A DNA stretch of 64,000 nt from Glandiceps talaboti (taxonomy: Eukaryota > Hemichordata > Enteropneusta > Spengelidae): assembly GCF_964340395.1 (NCBI RefSeq), contig NC_135555.1, positions 7,645,431 to 7,709,430 on the forward strand. The letters run 5' to 3'. The position numbers and the translations under genes are program-made. The notes below the pieces were generated by a model. That model was not told where the DNA came from and ran no database searches. It worked only from the letters and a program-made list of their open reading frames with translations. Every line of letters starts with the position of its first letter. Within the stretch, counting starts at the first letter, position 1. Positions 37,201-48,385 of this stretch are shown piece after piece.

Positions 37201-39446
37201 CTGCAATGGTAAATGTTATATGTTCTAATATTTACCTGTTTTAAAACTGCAGTACTACCATCTCTGCAATGGTAAATGTTATATGTTCTAATATTTACCT
37301 GTTTACACTGCAGTACTACCATCTCTGCAATGGTAAATGTTGTATGTTCTAATATTTACCTGTTTTAAAACTGCAGTACTACCATCTCTGCAATGGTAAA
37401 TGTTATATGTTCTAATATTTACCTGTTTACACTGCAGTACTACCATCTCTGCATTGGTAAATGTTATATGTTCTAATATTAATATGTATACACTGTAGTA
37501 GTGTTGCCATCACCATTGATCTATATTGTATGTTCTAATATTTACCTGTTTACACTGCAGTACTACCATCTCTGCAATGGTAAATGTTATATGTTCTAAT
37601 ATTTACCTGTTTACACTGCAGTACTACCATCTCTGCATTGGTAAATGTTATATGTTCTAATATTTACCTGTTTACACTGCAGTACTACCATCTCTGCAAT
37701 GGTAAATGTTATATGTTCTAATATTTACCTGTTTACACTGCAGTACTACCATCTCTGCATTGGTAAATGTTATATGTTCTAATATTAATATGTATACACT
37801 GTAGTAGTGTTGCCATCACCATTGATCTATATTGTATGTTCTAATATTTACCTGTTTACACTGCAATACTACCATCTCTGCAATGGTAAATGTTATATGT
37901 TCTAATATTTACCTGTTTTAAAACTGCAGTACTACCATCTCTGCAATGGTAAATGTTATATGTTCTAATATTTACCTGTTTTAAAACTGCAGTACTACCA
38001 TCTCTGCATTGGTAAATGTTATATGTTCTAATATTTACCTGTTTTACACTGCAATACTACCATCTCTGCAATGGTAAATGTTGTATGTTCTAATATTTAC
38101 CTGTTTTAAAACTGCAATACTACCATCTCTGCAATGGTAAATGTTGTATGTTCTAATATTTACCAGTTTTAAAACTGCAGTACTACCATCTCTGCATTGG
38201 TAAATGTTATATGTTCTAATATTTACCTGTTTTACACTGCAATACTACCATCTCTGCAATGGTACATGTTGTATGTTGTAATATTTACCTGTTTTAAAAC
38301 TGCAATACTACCATCTCTGCAATGGTACATGTTGTATGTTCTAATATTTACCAGTTTTAAAACTGCTGTACTACCATCTCTGCAATGGTAAATGTTATAT
38401 GTTCTAATATTTACCTGTTTTAAAACTGCACTACTACCATCTCTGCAATGGTAAATGTTGTATGTTCTAATATTTATCTGTTTTAAAACTGCAGTACTAC
38501 CATCTCTGCAATGGTAAATGTTATATGTTCTAATATTTACCTGTTTTAAAACTGCACTACTACCATCTCTGCAATGGTAAATGTTGTATGTTCTAATATT
38601 TATCTGTTTTAAAACTGCAGTACTACCATCTCTGCAATGGTAAATGTTGTATGTTCTAATATTTATCTGTTTTAAAACTGCAGTACTACCATCTCTGCAA
38701 TGGTAAATGTTATATGTTCTAATATTTACCTGTTTTAAAACTGCAATACTACCATCATTATAGCTAATTTAAATTACACAATACATAACACCAATGAATT
38801 AATATTAGCACTGAACAATCACAGTTTGAATTATTCTACACATTTCATGGTTTTTTATTTATTTATTTGTTTCAATATGTTGACCCTTGATAATTATTTT
38901 TACATTATTTCCTGTCAAATAATATATACCATTATACTATATATATTACACACAAAATATGCAGCAATTAACTATTAACTGTTATTTATATTACATAGTG
39001 TACACAAAGCTGTAATAGATCATTTGTCAATGGCATTTATGAAAGATACATATGATAAATTTGTATCTTTAATTTTTTCATAAATCACATTTAGGGGATA
39101 CTAAATAGGGCAGACTTGTTTCTGATTTCATGACAAAAATATTACAGCTGAGTGCAAAAGCAATATGTTATGTATTAAAGAAAGGCTGGCATATGTAATA
39201 TGTGTGGACTGTTTTTTTGTTATCACCATCCAATGCCAGACTAGAAATCCACAAAGTCCCTCATGTACGTCTGTAAAACCCAGACTTCTTCTTTAGTAAT
39301 TTACCCCGAAGGTCAAATGAACAATTCTATTATAGTAGTCCATTCAAATTATAGACAATGTACCATGTTTTCAATTTATTGCTTCTCTTCACACACACAT
39401 GCATACATACCGGTACATACATACATACATACATACATACATACAT

Positions 39447-39483
<37 letters not shown>

Positions 39484-41395
39484 TACATACATACATACAT
39501 GTACATACATATATACATTCTATTGAACATTTCAGATATTGTTATAAGACTAGTGAAGTGATCATATAAAACTATTTATATCCGAACAATCTTCTGTGTT
39601 GGAGCCTCCCCCCCCCCCCCCCACAGGGCTTTCTGCAGTGCATTGTGTACATTTGTCACAAAGAAGCATATAGTTTAATCTTTTATGACAGTATACCTAC
39701 AGTACTAAGGGCATGTAGGATAGAAATATGGATGGAGTAATAATCTAGGTATAATTATGACAAAGAATTTTGTCTGGTTGACACTCAGATTAAACATCAG
39801 TCTAAAAAAGTAAATTTACCATTATAGCCGAGTGACCATATATCATTGTCTAGTGCTATCGGTAGCATGGAATCTCAAGATCTCTCTCACATCTAGCCTT
39901 TGTTATTCAATCGCAGAATTCTGCCCAATGACAAGTTAATGTTTATTGGGCTAGTTACATAATGTCCAAATATCATACAATTATCAGAGCAGGACGCTAC
40001 TTATAAATTTCTAACAGTTGGAAGTTTACCCATTTGCAAATTTTGGTACATGATTTCTCATTAAGCTAGATGATGTGAAGATAGATCTTGAGATTTGATG
40101 CCACGGAAAGCATCTAGACTACATATATCATTACTTATAGAGAAAACTTGTATTAAACCAGTTGTCATGGTTATACAGATTTGAATGAAAGCAAACAAAA
40201 CTGAAAATATTCCAACAGTTTGCTGTGTTTCATTTGAACAAAGTCAACCATATCTGTATGTATGATGCATGATGCTCAGTTTGACCCTACTAAACAATGC
40301 AGACTTGCCCTGGGTACTCCAGTTTCCCCCACCTCTAACACTAAGGGCATCAGGGCACTGCATAAATGATGACCATATATCTCAATTGCTAAATATGATT
40401 TGGATCTACCCAAAGTATATTGAAGTGCATTATTAAAGTTCAGTTGTCATCTGATAATGCATGCCCTGACATTTTTGACAAACATGATGCATTGGATCAC
40501 ATTGTCAATGTAACATGGCTCAAAATACCTATCCAATTGTTAGGTTGTGCCTACACAATATAAAAAATTATGCTCACGATTTGAAATAAAACTATTTAAT
40601 TTGACAAATGTGGAAATTGTTGACCTTTGACCTGTGTTGCTAATTGATCATCCATACTATTAAACCATAATGCAATGCTATTGTGTTTGTCTGGTTGACT
40701 GGCAAGTTTCTGTAGTGTTGGACCCCATGGTGTGTGCGCTTGAGTCAAATAACTGTTGTACTTTAATTTTTTTTATATATGGTGTAAACTATATGCATAT
40801 AAAAATATGACAAGTTTATAATTCATAATCATATCGTAAAACACAAAATGTACTAGAACATAACGTAATCAAAATAGATGAATGTAATAAGTTGTGTGCT
40901 ATCTATCATTGATTGTAGGTCGATATCTGGGATACTGCGGGAGCTGAAAGAATGAGATCTCTGACGGAGAATTACTATCGGCATACGTCAGCAGCGTTGA
41001 TGGTGTACGACATCACAAGTAGCGAGAGTTTCGATAGTATTGTTACATACTGGATTGATACTATCACAAGCAGAGATGAAGGTGTCAAACTCTTCCTGAT
41101 TGGCAACAAATCTGATTTACTGAAAGACAGAGACGAGGAGGACGCCAGAGAAACAATTGCCCAAGCAGACAAATATTTTGCTCAGTCCCAGGATGGTAAA
41201 TTAATCAAGCACTTTACCGTGTCTGCGAAGCGTGACGATGGCGTGGAAACAATGTTTCATGATGTTGCTCAATGTTTGGACAAAAAAGATGAAAGGAAAA
41301 AAAAACGAAGTACCATCATGGTTACTGATTCCGAGGAAGATATTCAAACTAAAAGTTTTAATTTCTTTGACTGGCTCCAAAATATTTGCAAATGA
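30635..41395 (+). CDS. Atypical Rab-like small GTPase, two exons
   Basis: Exons 30635-30838 and 40919-41395 (phase 0, 10.1-kb intron) give 226 aa plus TGA. An in-frame ATG at 30539 would add 32 residues; the later start is preferred because it has A at -3 and leaves a normal short Rab N-terminus. G1 is GDAGVGKT (23-30), G3 is WDTAGAER (72-79), G4 is NKSD (131-134), G5 is SAK (170-172), with a Rab-like YDITSSESFD. Odd points: the catalytic Gln of DTAGQ is Ala77, as in GTP-locked mutants. Switch I (TTETTLTTRPSF) does not look like any common Rab. The C-terminus is ...FFDWLQNICK with a single Cys and no CC, CXC or CAAX box, so normal geranylgeranylation seems unavailable. A basic run KKDERKKKR and acidic DSEED precede the tail. 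Which Rab branch it belongs to is not clear. Confidence 0.88.
31072..31190. mobile_element. 118-bp MITE-like hairpin ends
   Basis: TTGTGAACCATACATTTC at 31073-31090 pairs with GAAGTGTATGGTTCACAA at the right end near 31190. It lies in the GTPase intron and has no coding capacity. Confidence 0.7.
31329..31478. repeat. GATA and GACA tetranucleotide microsatellites
   Basis: About 18 GATA units run into about 12 GACA/GACT units. Confidence 0.95.
31775..32050. mobile_element. Dispersed foldback repeat family A, copy 3
   Basis: It is collinear with 8086-8345: CATGTCTACATCACTGG, TATGAGTCGAAACATTC, then an internally duplicated GAGGTGGTATAATTATAT block, TTTGTCTTCATTCGGCCAGA, GACTCGTAGTGACAAGG and CCCCTTAGGTCACACA. 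It extends the family beyond the hairpin itself. Confidence 0.75.
32072..32234. mobile_element. 160-bp foldback element
   Basis: TTTGCTGTGGGACATTGCATC and GGGAGTCAGC at the left pair with GCTGACTCCATTGATGCAAT and CCCATAGCAAA at the right. It is non-coding and lies in the GTPase intron. Confidence 0.75.
32385..32480. mobile_element. Dispersed foldback repeat family A, copy 4 (short, degraded)
   Basis: TTCCTTCATTCAGCTAGAATA and CTTGGCTTAACAAAGAAAAA with ATATTGGGTAATAATAT match the two hairpin ends of the family; most of the interior is missing. Confidence 0.5.
32565..33000. mobile_element. 430-bp foldback element with about 85-bp arms
   Basis: The left arm from 32570 (GTATACAGTGAATTTCACAA, GTGCAGCTTTTCTG, AACCAACAAGAAACTG) is the inverse of 32890-32985 (CAGTTTCTTCTTGGTTTC, CAAATAGAAAAGTTGCACG, TTGTGAAATTCGCTGTATA). 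The loop is about 230 bp. Confidence 0.8.
33984..34420. repeat. Compound microsatellite TG / TGTA / TCTG / TGTA / TG
   Basis: A TG tract, about 22 TGTA units, TG, about 20 TCTG units, a short ATGCATGC core, about 12 TGTA units, then TG-rich DNA. The order is roughly symmetrical about 34240. Long Cys-Val/Thr-His open frames here are artefacts. Confidence 0.95.
34421..35344. other. Intron sequence, nothing recognised
   Basis: AT-rich GTPase intron DNA without repeats or open frames of note. Confidence 0.6.
35345..38754. repeat. 3.4-kb minisatellite of about 61-bp units with higher-order structure
   Basis: Roughly 55 head-to-tail units of 61-62 bp read TTCTAATATTTACCTG, TTTACACTGCAG, TACTACCATCTCTGCAATGG, TAAATGTTATATG. 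Two main variants alternate (TTTACACTGC and TTTTAAAACTGC), with A/T at CTGCAATGG versus CTGCATTGG. A divergent unit with GTAGTAGTGTTGCCATCACC recurs near 35360, 36115, 37485 and 37790, marking higher-order repeats. TACCAT and ATGGTA in each unit can form a small hairpin. It lies in the GTPase intron. Confidence 0.97.
39398..39513. repeat. ATAC and AC microsatellites
   Basis: About 14 ACAT units, AC repeats, then more ACAT units. A C16-type run follows at 39609-39622. Confidence 0.95.
39836..40135. mobile_element. 300-bp foldback element
   Basis: Left arm CATATATCATTGTCTAG, ATGGAATCTCAAGATCT and CACATCTAGC is the inverse of the right arm GCTAGATGATGTG, AGATCTTGAGATTTGATG and CTAGACTACATATATCATT. 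It lies in the GTPase intron. Confidence 0.75.
40300..40350 (+). mobile_element. Fragment resembling the SINE conserved domain
   Basis: CCTGGGTACTCCAGTTTCCC is near-identical to the domain CGGGTACTCCGGTTTCC in the SINE at 45969-46254, here on the opposite strand and without a tRNA head. Confidence 0.4.
40580..40695 (+). repeat. Dispersed direct repeat C, copy 1
   Basis: TTTGAAATAAAACTA, TGGAAATTGTTGACCTTTGA, CCTGTGTT and CATAATGCAATGCTA match 41895-42015 in order and orientation. It lies in the GTPase intron, 220 bp before exon 2. Confidence 0.75.
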
Positions 41396-41399
41396 AATA

Positions 41400-42780
41400 T
41401 ACATTTTGATAATTGGCCTACATATTCAATGGTATTTATAGTGCCAAACATTTCTGCCAAAATCTAGAATTTTAAGAATTTTTAAAGAAAATCTTTAAAA
41501 GGTGATAATAATGGAGGTACTCTGAATGTATATCTCAAAGAGATGTATCAAATCATGATTAGGTATGGTTAAAAAGACTTCATGCAAATTTATCAAGATA
41601 TTGGCAGAAATTTGTTGTAGTCGGACACATTATTATAAATTACATCTAAGAAATAGAACAGTGCCTTTATTATGTTGCTAAGCAATTCATGTAATTTGTC
41701 TGGAATAAATTGATTTATTGGTCTGAGTAAAACTAATCAGTATCCATAGCAACAGTCTGGTGATAATTCCAACGCTAGAACATTCAGCAACATATACACA
41801 CAGAAATATTAAGAGCCTAGGGGGTCTACTAGTTTTACACTCTAGATGAATAAGATAAAGGGATCACTTGGAATTAAGAGCAGCAATGCTCATAATCTGA
41901 AATAAGACTAATATAATTTGACAGAAGTGGAAATTGTTGACCTTTGACCTGTGTTTGCCAATGATCGTATATTCCATACTTCCCATAATGCAATACTAAT
42001 ATGTTTGTCCTGTAAGTATTGTAGGTATTAGAACATTCATAAGAATATTTTTTTGAAGAAAGATTTGAAAGGAGTTTAAAATAAGTGGGCTCTAACAAAG
42101 TGGCAATTTTCAAAAGCACAAATTGCAGTGGACACACTATGATGTTTTCCAACACGTGTTTTACTCATGGAGGTAAAAATACATTGTTTACTTCATTTAT
42201 GTGTACGTAACTCAATATTCATATTTTCAACAGCTAGTTTGTTCATATATTATTGAATTTAGATGTGAAGATTAATATCATATATTGACAACCTAAAGTA
42301 TGGTAAAGTCACAGCGGCATCTCAGAAAAAGAAAGAAATGGGTGTAGGTGATAGATTTGAACAGAACTATACTTTGGTATTGTTTATGGATATTGGTCAA
42401 CACTTTTCCTACATTTTTTACAAAATTGAAAACTATTGTGACAGAAAAAAATGGACTAGCAAGTCTCACTGCGAATTTTCAGTGAGATTTTTGTCAAACA
42501 AAAAGCAAAAATAGCATTAACAAATTCATAGAATAAATAAATAATTTCTAGAACTTAGCAAAGTCCAAGAACAATTCACTAGCACAGGAGTAGAGTTACA
42601 AGTTATAGAAATATATACTTTGATAAAAATATGATATATGGTCCAAGTTTAACTTACACGACAGGAAATGCTTGTAAAAGTATTACATTGATATTACCAT
42701 TTACCACAATATGTCAATAGCCCAGGAAGTGTTTAAAGTTATAGGGAGTGTTTGTAACAGAAAGGTACATGTATATGTAT
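41400..42780 (+). other. GTPase 3' region with dispersed repeat C, copy 2
   Basis: A polyadenylation-like GGAATAAATTG is at 41701. Repeat C recurs at 41895-42015 (CTGAAATAAGACTA, TGGAAATTGTTGACCTTTGA, CATAATGCAATACTA). The remainder shows nothing. Confidence 0.6.
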
Positions 42781-42789
42781 ATGTATATC

Positions 42790-43006
42790 TCATGACACCA
42801 TGATGGTTTGGAAGCCTTGTAATGTGTCTACATGGAAATATGATGACTTTGTTTTGCCCTTAGCCTTCTGACCTGTAACCATGTAGCCATCCCACTCAAT
42901 CACAAATAAGCAAACAAACTGTTCAACTTCTGTAACTTCGTATGTGACCTCAAGGACATAAGAGTCATACATGCTTTCTATTCCATCTGGATACCATCCA
43001 TTGTTC
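42790..43006 (-). CDS. Orphan open frame, possible isolated exon
   Basis: On the minus strand an open frame ends in TAA at 42790 and reads NNGWYPDGIESMYDSYVLEV, then TYEVTEVEQFVCLFVIEWDG, then KAKGKTKSSYFHVDTLQGF. It runs back past the first ATG to about 43030, where a TGA closes it. The composition looks protein-like (alternating hydrophobic strands, few low-complexity residues), and ATGACAAG just before AACAATGG could be an acceptor, although its pyrimidine tract is weak. No upstream exon was found, and the family is unknown. It may be an exon of an unrecognised minus-strand gene or a decayed fragment. Confidence 0.3.
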
Positions 43007-43856
43007 TTGTCATGAGATGATAAAGCCAGTCAGTGACTCTGAGTACGTATAAATGGTACAAAAATCTTAGGAAGAAAGTAATTCCTCCTTGGGATATGTT
43101 TTATCCGTATTAAGCAATGGGTTTGATTTTAATATTCCAGAAAAACATAAGTACAAAAATGTAAAAATTGGAATTATTTCAAACCATTTTATCCCTAAGT
43201 AAGATTTGATGTGTTGTTTTATATACTTTTGACAAGATACTGTGTTTACCTTGTGTGAGACAGCTGGCATGATTAATCATGTCAGGCCATACCAAAACTT
43301 TAGTTTCAAGGTGACCACCATCAATATATATATATATATATATATATCATTCTGCTTGTCGGTATATAACTTTAGTATCTGTTTCAAGATGTCAGCAATC
43401 AACTCAAACATACAACATCTCTGCTTGTGCAAATTTGTTATTCACTCGCAAGATACGTCATCCCCAACCCCATGTGCATGTAGAATTATCTTTTTATTTT
43501 ATCATGATCAAGTAGTGAAAATTCAAATCAAATACAGTATGTTTCAGTGTGCAAAATATACTGATATGACTCTTAAACCTGTAAAATCTCACACAAGAGT
43601 AAAATTCTAGTTGTACAAAGCAATTTCATGTATTCACACTCAGACCACAATAGAAATGGTCTGAGATTCATAGTAGTGTATGCCTGTGGAAGCAGCAGAC
43701 TAACATGTCAATATAGTGATCCACAGGCTTTATTTACATTTTCATCTGATTCCAGAAAAAGTTGAGAAAAGTTTTGACTACCGAGATAGAGGTTTGTAAT
43801 AATGGTAGTTATACTCACATGATTTGTGTGTGTGACACACTGTGTCTGTGTGTGTG

Positions 43857-43858
43857 AC

Positions 43859-43940
<82 letters not shown>
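43857..43940. repeat. TG microsatellite
   Basis: About 40 TG units after short GTGTGACAC motifs. Poly His-Thr and Cys-Val frames are artefacts. Confidence 0.95.
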
Positions 43941-43942
<2 letters not shown>

Positions 43943-45968
43943 ATTCACTTTCCAAATATGCAAGGTGAATCACATTAGATTACTTGGATTATTTTGTGAA
44001 ACTATAAATGTTTTCAGTGTATCTCAGGAACTATATCACATCCCATAAAAATTTAGTCCAAACCAAGAATTGATGTATAGGGTGAATGTTTCTCTTTGAT
44101 TTTTTATTTCAACTGTGTTCTTTGTCTTGAAGTTAATTTACAAAGTTATGTAAAACATTTCAAAGACGTGTGATAAAAATAAAATTGTCCACAGTCCAAA
44201 GCAGTAAAATTTAAATGCTTAGGAAATTTGTTGTGTAACACAACCAGTGTTATATAGTGTTAGAAAGATATTGATTCAAGAGTCATATAGTGTGAATTCA
44301 TGAGATCATTACTTTGTGTTGGCCTGTTATGTTTTGTGAGTCAATTACAATGTAAGTCTCTGGAGTATCACCCAAAACCAGTCAGAGGTTACATACATCA
44401 CATACAGGTTCACCATTCATGTAGAATGTGCCTTGGAAATTTATTTTAAAATCTTTTTCTATTACTTTGTTCAAGAAAACTTAAACCCAGTCTCTGTTAA
44501 AATTAATGAAAAAAATGAGGGGTCATCGTACAAATTTTTGTAGATAGAGGACAAAATATCCAATCATTTTGAAATCCAATATGGCTGCCAAATGCTTCAC
44601 CGAAAGAACTTTGATTTTCAGGGAACGTGATCACCAAGGCGCACTCTACCTTAACAACCATACAGGATCAGTATTAGTATACTGTCATATGGAAAACTTG
44701 TTATACAACATGTAAACTATGTTAGTGGGACAATTATGAATTACGCCAATGAATCATCATGCATTACTTATAACTGGGATTGAAACAGCCTTACCAGTAG
44801 ATCATAAGACATATGTTGTGTTGTTTATAGCCCCAATCAGTCTCCTCATTACTGGCTGATGGGTGAGGTGGCACTGCATATTGTATCTTACAGTCTACCT
44901 TGCCAGGTATATGTCACTAGACTAATGACCCAGTGGGAAATGAGGTCACATGATATTTGAAGAACGACAAGGCAGGGGTCATCATTGGACATTTTGTAAT
45001 ATTGGAGGAAGAGTACTAACCTATGTAAAAATGATATCTGTACAACTTAACAAGGGATACATTGAAGTAACAGTCAGACATTATGTAGTATTGTTAAACA
45101 CAGCTAGATACATACTTTGATGTGTATTTTCCAAGTGAAATTTATTTTTAGCTGATGTCTGTTTTCCAATATGAAAGCCAGAGAAAATATTTTTGTCATC
45201 ACCTCGCTTGATTTTGGATTTTATGCAACCAATCAAAATATAATTCTCATTTTCCTTTTGATATACTGCCATGTGTTATTTCTTTGAAATATTGGAGACT
45301 CCTTAATAATGTATATTTCTCTGATATAAACGCAATACATGACATGGAGTGCGCCCTCTGCTGGTGACTGATGTCAAAGAAGACCACTCTATAGTAGCAA
45401 TTCCACTATCACTCAAACAATTCTGTTGATTTTGGAAACATTTGCTGAATTCAGTATTTTGGTAGTGAAGAAAACTCTGAGGCTAATATAATGTGAGTGC
45501 ATGTATGTTATAAGTAAGACACATTTATTATTGAAGAATTCCCCGAGTATCTACACCTGTTGGGTCTGTTTTGTTATAATAACAGAATTAAGAATTCATG
45601 CAGAGGTGAAAATGAATTTGCTGATCTTTGGGATTTGAAAATTTTGTACACAGTGTACAAAATGTAGATGTAATCACTGTCAATCCAAAATGTCGGCATT
45701 GATGTGTATACCAGTATTACTATGTAGTTAAACTTATTTTTTGGGGCTCACATATTAAACTTGGACTGAGAATATATCAAAAAGTTCAGAATAGAATGTA
45801 CTCCAGAACAAGAATGTTGAATGGAAAATTGTGAGTAATATTACTGTATAAGAAATTGAAATGTATTAAGTTACATTTGAATACAGTGCTTTGAATTCTG
45901 AGTTAATGACTTACAGGATTAAAGTGGTCATAAGGAAGGCCTGTCATGTGCCGGGATGACAAATGGGT
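43941..45968. other. Intergenic DNA, one CTCF-like motif
   Basis: No exon was recognised. On the minus strand CCAGCAGAGGGCGC at 45364-45351 fits the CTCF core CCASYAGRKGGC exactly. A short frame at 45272-45081 has no support. Confidence 0.5.
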
Positions 45969-46254
45969 AATAATAATAATCTATAATAATCTTTATTTAT
46001 ACTGGATAGTTCTTTAAGCATTTAAACACTTGTCTCCCAAGAAGTCCAGTGAGGGCCATCCCTCATGGGTTCAGTGTTAATGCAGGAGGAAACCGGAGTA
46101 CCCGGGGAAAACCTGTGTTGTTCGGTAGAGTCAAACTGAACGACACTCTTCTTACTTACAGCGTGGTAAATTTAATCGAACCCTGAATGGGGTTCGAACC
46201 CCAACCGCAGTGGTAAGAGGCAAGTGGTTTAACCACTTGGCCACCGACAACCCT
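45969..46254 (-). mobile_element. tRNA-derived SINE with conserved central domain
   Basis: The minus strand starts AGGGTTGTCGGTGGCCAAGT. TGGCCAAGTGG fits a Pol III A box and GGTTCGAACCC a B box about 40 bp later, in a tRNA-like layout with a foldable anticodon arm. The body then contains TTTTCCCCGGGTACTCCGGT and TTCCTCC, a block conserved among SINEs of many animals. It ends with AATAAAGATTATTATAG and an AAT/TTA repeat tail (45969-45990). The head is tRNA-like, but it is not a tRNA gene, as there is no clean acceptor stem. Confidence 0.85.
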
Positions 46255-46264
46255 ATTTTAATAT

Positions 46265-46570
46265 TTTTTATTATTTAATATTTTGGATTTTTTATTCATA
46301 AAACAACTCTACTATGCTTTCCTACTTGACAAAACAATGTGAAACATCATATACCAAGTCCATGTTTGTAACTCAATAAAGACAAAAAAGCTAGAAAGTG
46401 TCTGAAAAGTTTGTTGTTGTACATACAATAACAAACATTTTACATGTTTTATTAATTTTTGGCAATTTATTGAGTTACAAATATGGACCAGGTATATGTT
46501 GTTTCACACTGTTTTTTCAAGTAGGAAAACACCATACCGAGAGTTGTTCAAAATCCAAAATAAATACCCA
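46265..46570. mobile_element. 300-bp foldback element next to the SINE
   Basis: Arms pair along about 120 bp: TTTTGGATTTTTTATTC, CTACTTGACAAAACA, CATATACC and GTTTGTAACTCAATAAA on the left; TTTATTGAGTTACAAAT, GGTATATG, TTTTTTCAAGTAGG and CAAAATCCAAAATAAA on the right. Confidence 0.8.
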
Positions 46571-46632
46571 GTTGTCATCCATATGACCACTTGTAAGTAT
46601 AAGATTAGTATGTTGGATAATAGATTACAAGA

Positions 46633-47010
46633 TCATGGTAGCTAGCCTGTTTACTGTGCTATCGAGATGCATTGTTAGCTGGTTGTACCTCCTAGCCCTC
46701 GTATTCTCCGCTTGTAATGATTACATTCTTTTCAACCATGACAACTATAATCAGACTGTCATTATTCAAATGAATCAGTATGTAAATATACACACGTTAT
46801 GCCACGTGATGTGGTAATTTACATGTTATTTACATATGATTTATTTAAATTTAACCCAATGGGTCCTGAATAACCATGATAACAATTTTTGGGAGTGTGG
46901 TTACATGAATCTTTTCAAAAATGTTCTCAACAAAATGGGAGAATACGAAGGCTAGGAGGTAAGGCCAGTTAATGATGTATCGATAGCAAAGTAAACAGAC
47001 TAGGGTCATG
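46633..47010. mobile_element. 380-bp foldback element with about 80-bp arms
   Basis: Left: ATCATGGTAGCTAGCCTG, TTTACTGTGCTATCGA and CCTAGCCCTCGTATTCTCC. Right: GGGAGAATACGAAGGCTAGG, TCGATAGCAAAGTAAACAG and ACTAGGGTCATG. The loop is about 210 bp and AT-rich. Confidence 0.85.
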
Positions 47011-48126
47011 TCTGTCTGATCTTCATACCATGTGTCTCAGTATAACTGCCCAGTGTCACAGCCAGTAATTTTTTTCTATGTATTATTTTGAAAGGACACC
47101 ATTTTTTTTTGCGATGACTAAAATTAAATACTAGCAGACACACACATTTTATTAGTCAAATATCACCTAGACTTTGGATTTTTTGTAACTGGTAATACTT
47201 TTATCAAATACAGTTCATATGTCAGTTTTTCAATGATATTCGTAGATATAAATTTATCTTATTATTTTGATTGATCAAATATTAAGTTTACCTGGCATAT
47301 CCAGAAATTGCTTCCACTTATATAATGTGCCCTCTCACTGTGGGGTAGTGAGTGGCTACATAAGTGGACCAACAGCTGCACCTTTCAGATTAATATTAAA
47401 TCTGTATTGGTTAGAAATGATCACAAGAAAAGTATATTTCTAATCCAAAAGTCCGACCATTATGTCCCTGGACAATTACAATACAAGCATGCAAATTTCT
47501 CGTGCATTCACAATTTAAAAAATGCATTTCCAAGTGAATTTTACAAACACTGTATATAGTGATGAGTCTGCTGCCTTTGAAATCTACTAAAATAAACAGC
47601 TGATGTGTATCATTGATTATAGTATATCAAAGGAACACAGTCTGTACAGTTTTGGTAAATGTAATACTTAGCTTATCGAATTTAAACACATTGATATCTG
47701 ATCTGAATCAATTATGTCAAACTTAGTGTTAAATATGTAGTTTATGTACAAACTCCAATCAGAGCCATGCTACTTTTGCATTAAGCAGTAGAGCGCCACC
47801 AGTGGTCAGAGTGTTGTGTTGGCGTTGTTCTACTTTAATTTCATGAAGCATCCAGAGTGTTACATTAAAATGAAGGGCACACTGGCCACATTTTAAGAGA
47901 AAGATTTTAATAGGGACAGGTTTTTAGCTTCATATTGCTCACATTTTTTAGAGTTGATAAATTGCCATTCATTTCAATATGATGAATTACATCACTTCTA
48001 AGGTCATATTAATGTAGTGGCAGATGCCATACAGATGCGAAAAATTATCTCTTAAGTTTGATTGGTTTAAGATACCCAGTCACACATGTAGAACGTACAT
48101 AGTTAGTATTGTATGAACAGAGGACT
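47011..48126. other. Intergenic DNA, nothing recognised
   Basis: AT-rich with no gene-like frame. Confidence 0.6.
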
Positions 48127-48385
48127 ACAAATAGGGAACTTGCAAACCTGCCATGTTGAATGTTGCATCATGGGAAATGTGATAATAACTATCCTCATCA
48201 ATTACTAGCATTATAAACAATGTTGATACATTGTTTGTAACCACAAATAATCAATTGATTGTTACCCTGACCATTGTGGGAGGTTTATTTTATCGGTAGC
48301 TCCAGATTAGGTATTACGATAACCTCATAATCCCATAGTCCTTTGCGTCTGAGCATGCTCAGTCTGGATTGCAAGTTCCCTATTG
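48127..48385. mobile_element. 260-bp foldback element
   Basis: AAATAGGGAACTTGCAA at the left end pairs with TTGCAAGTTCCCTATT at the right end. CATCATGGGAAATGTGATAA pairs approximately with CGATAACCTCATAATCCCAT. Confidence 0.8.

Noticed and set aside
35345-38754. CRISPR-like array
   Set aside because: Units are contiguous with no unique spacers, the DNA is eukaryotic, and the repeat is an ordinary minisatellite.
46180-46254. A tRNA gene on the minus strand
   Set aside because: A and B boxes are present, but the acceptor stem does not pair cleanly and the sequence continues into a SINE body with a repeat tail.
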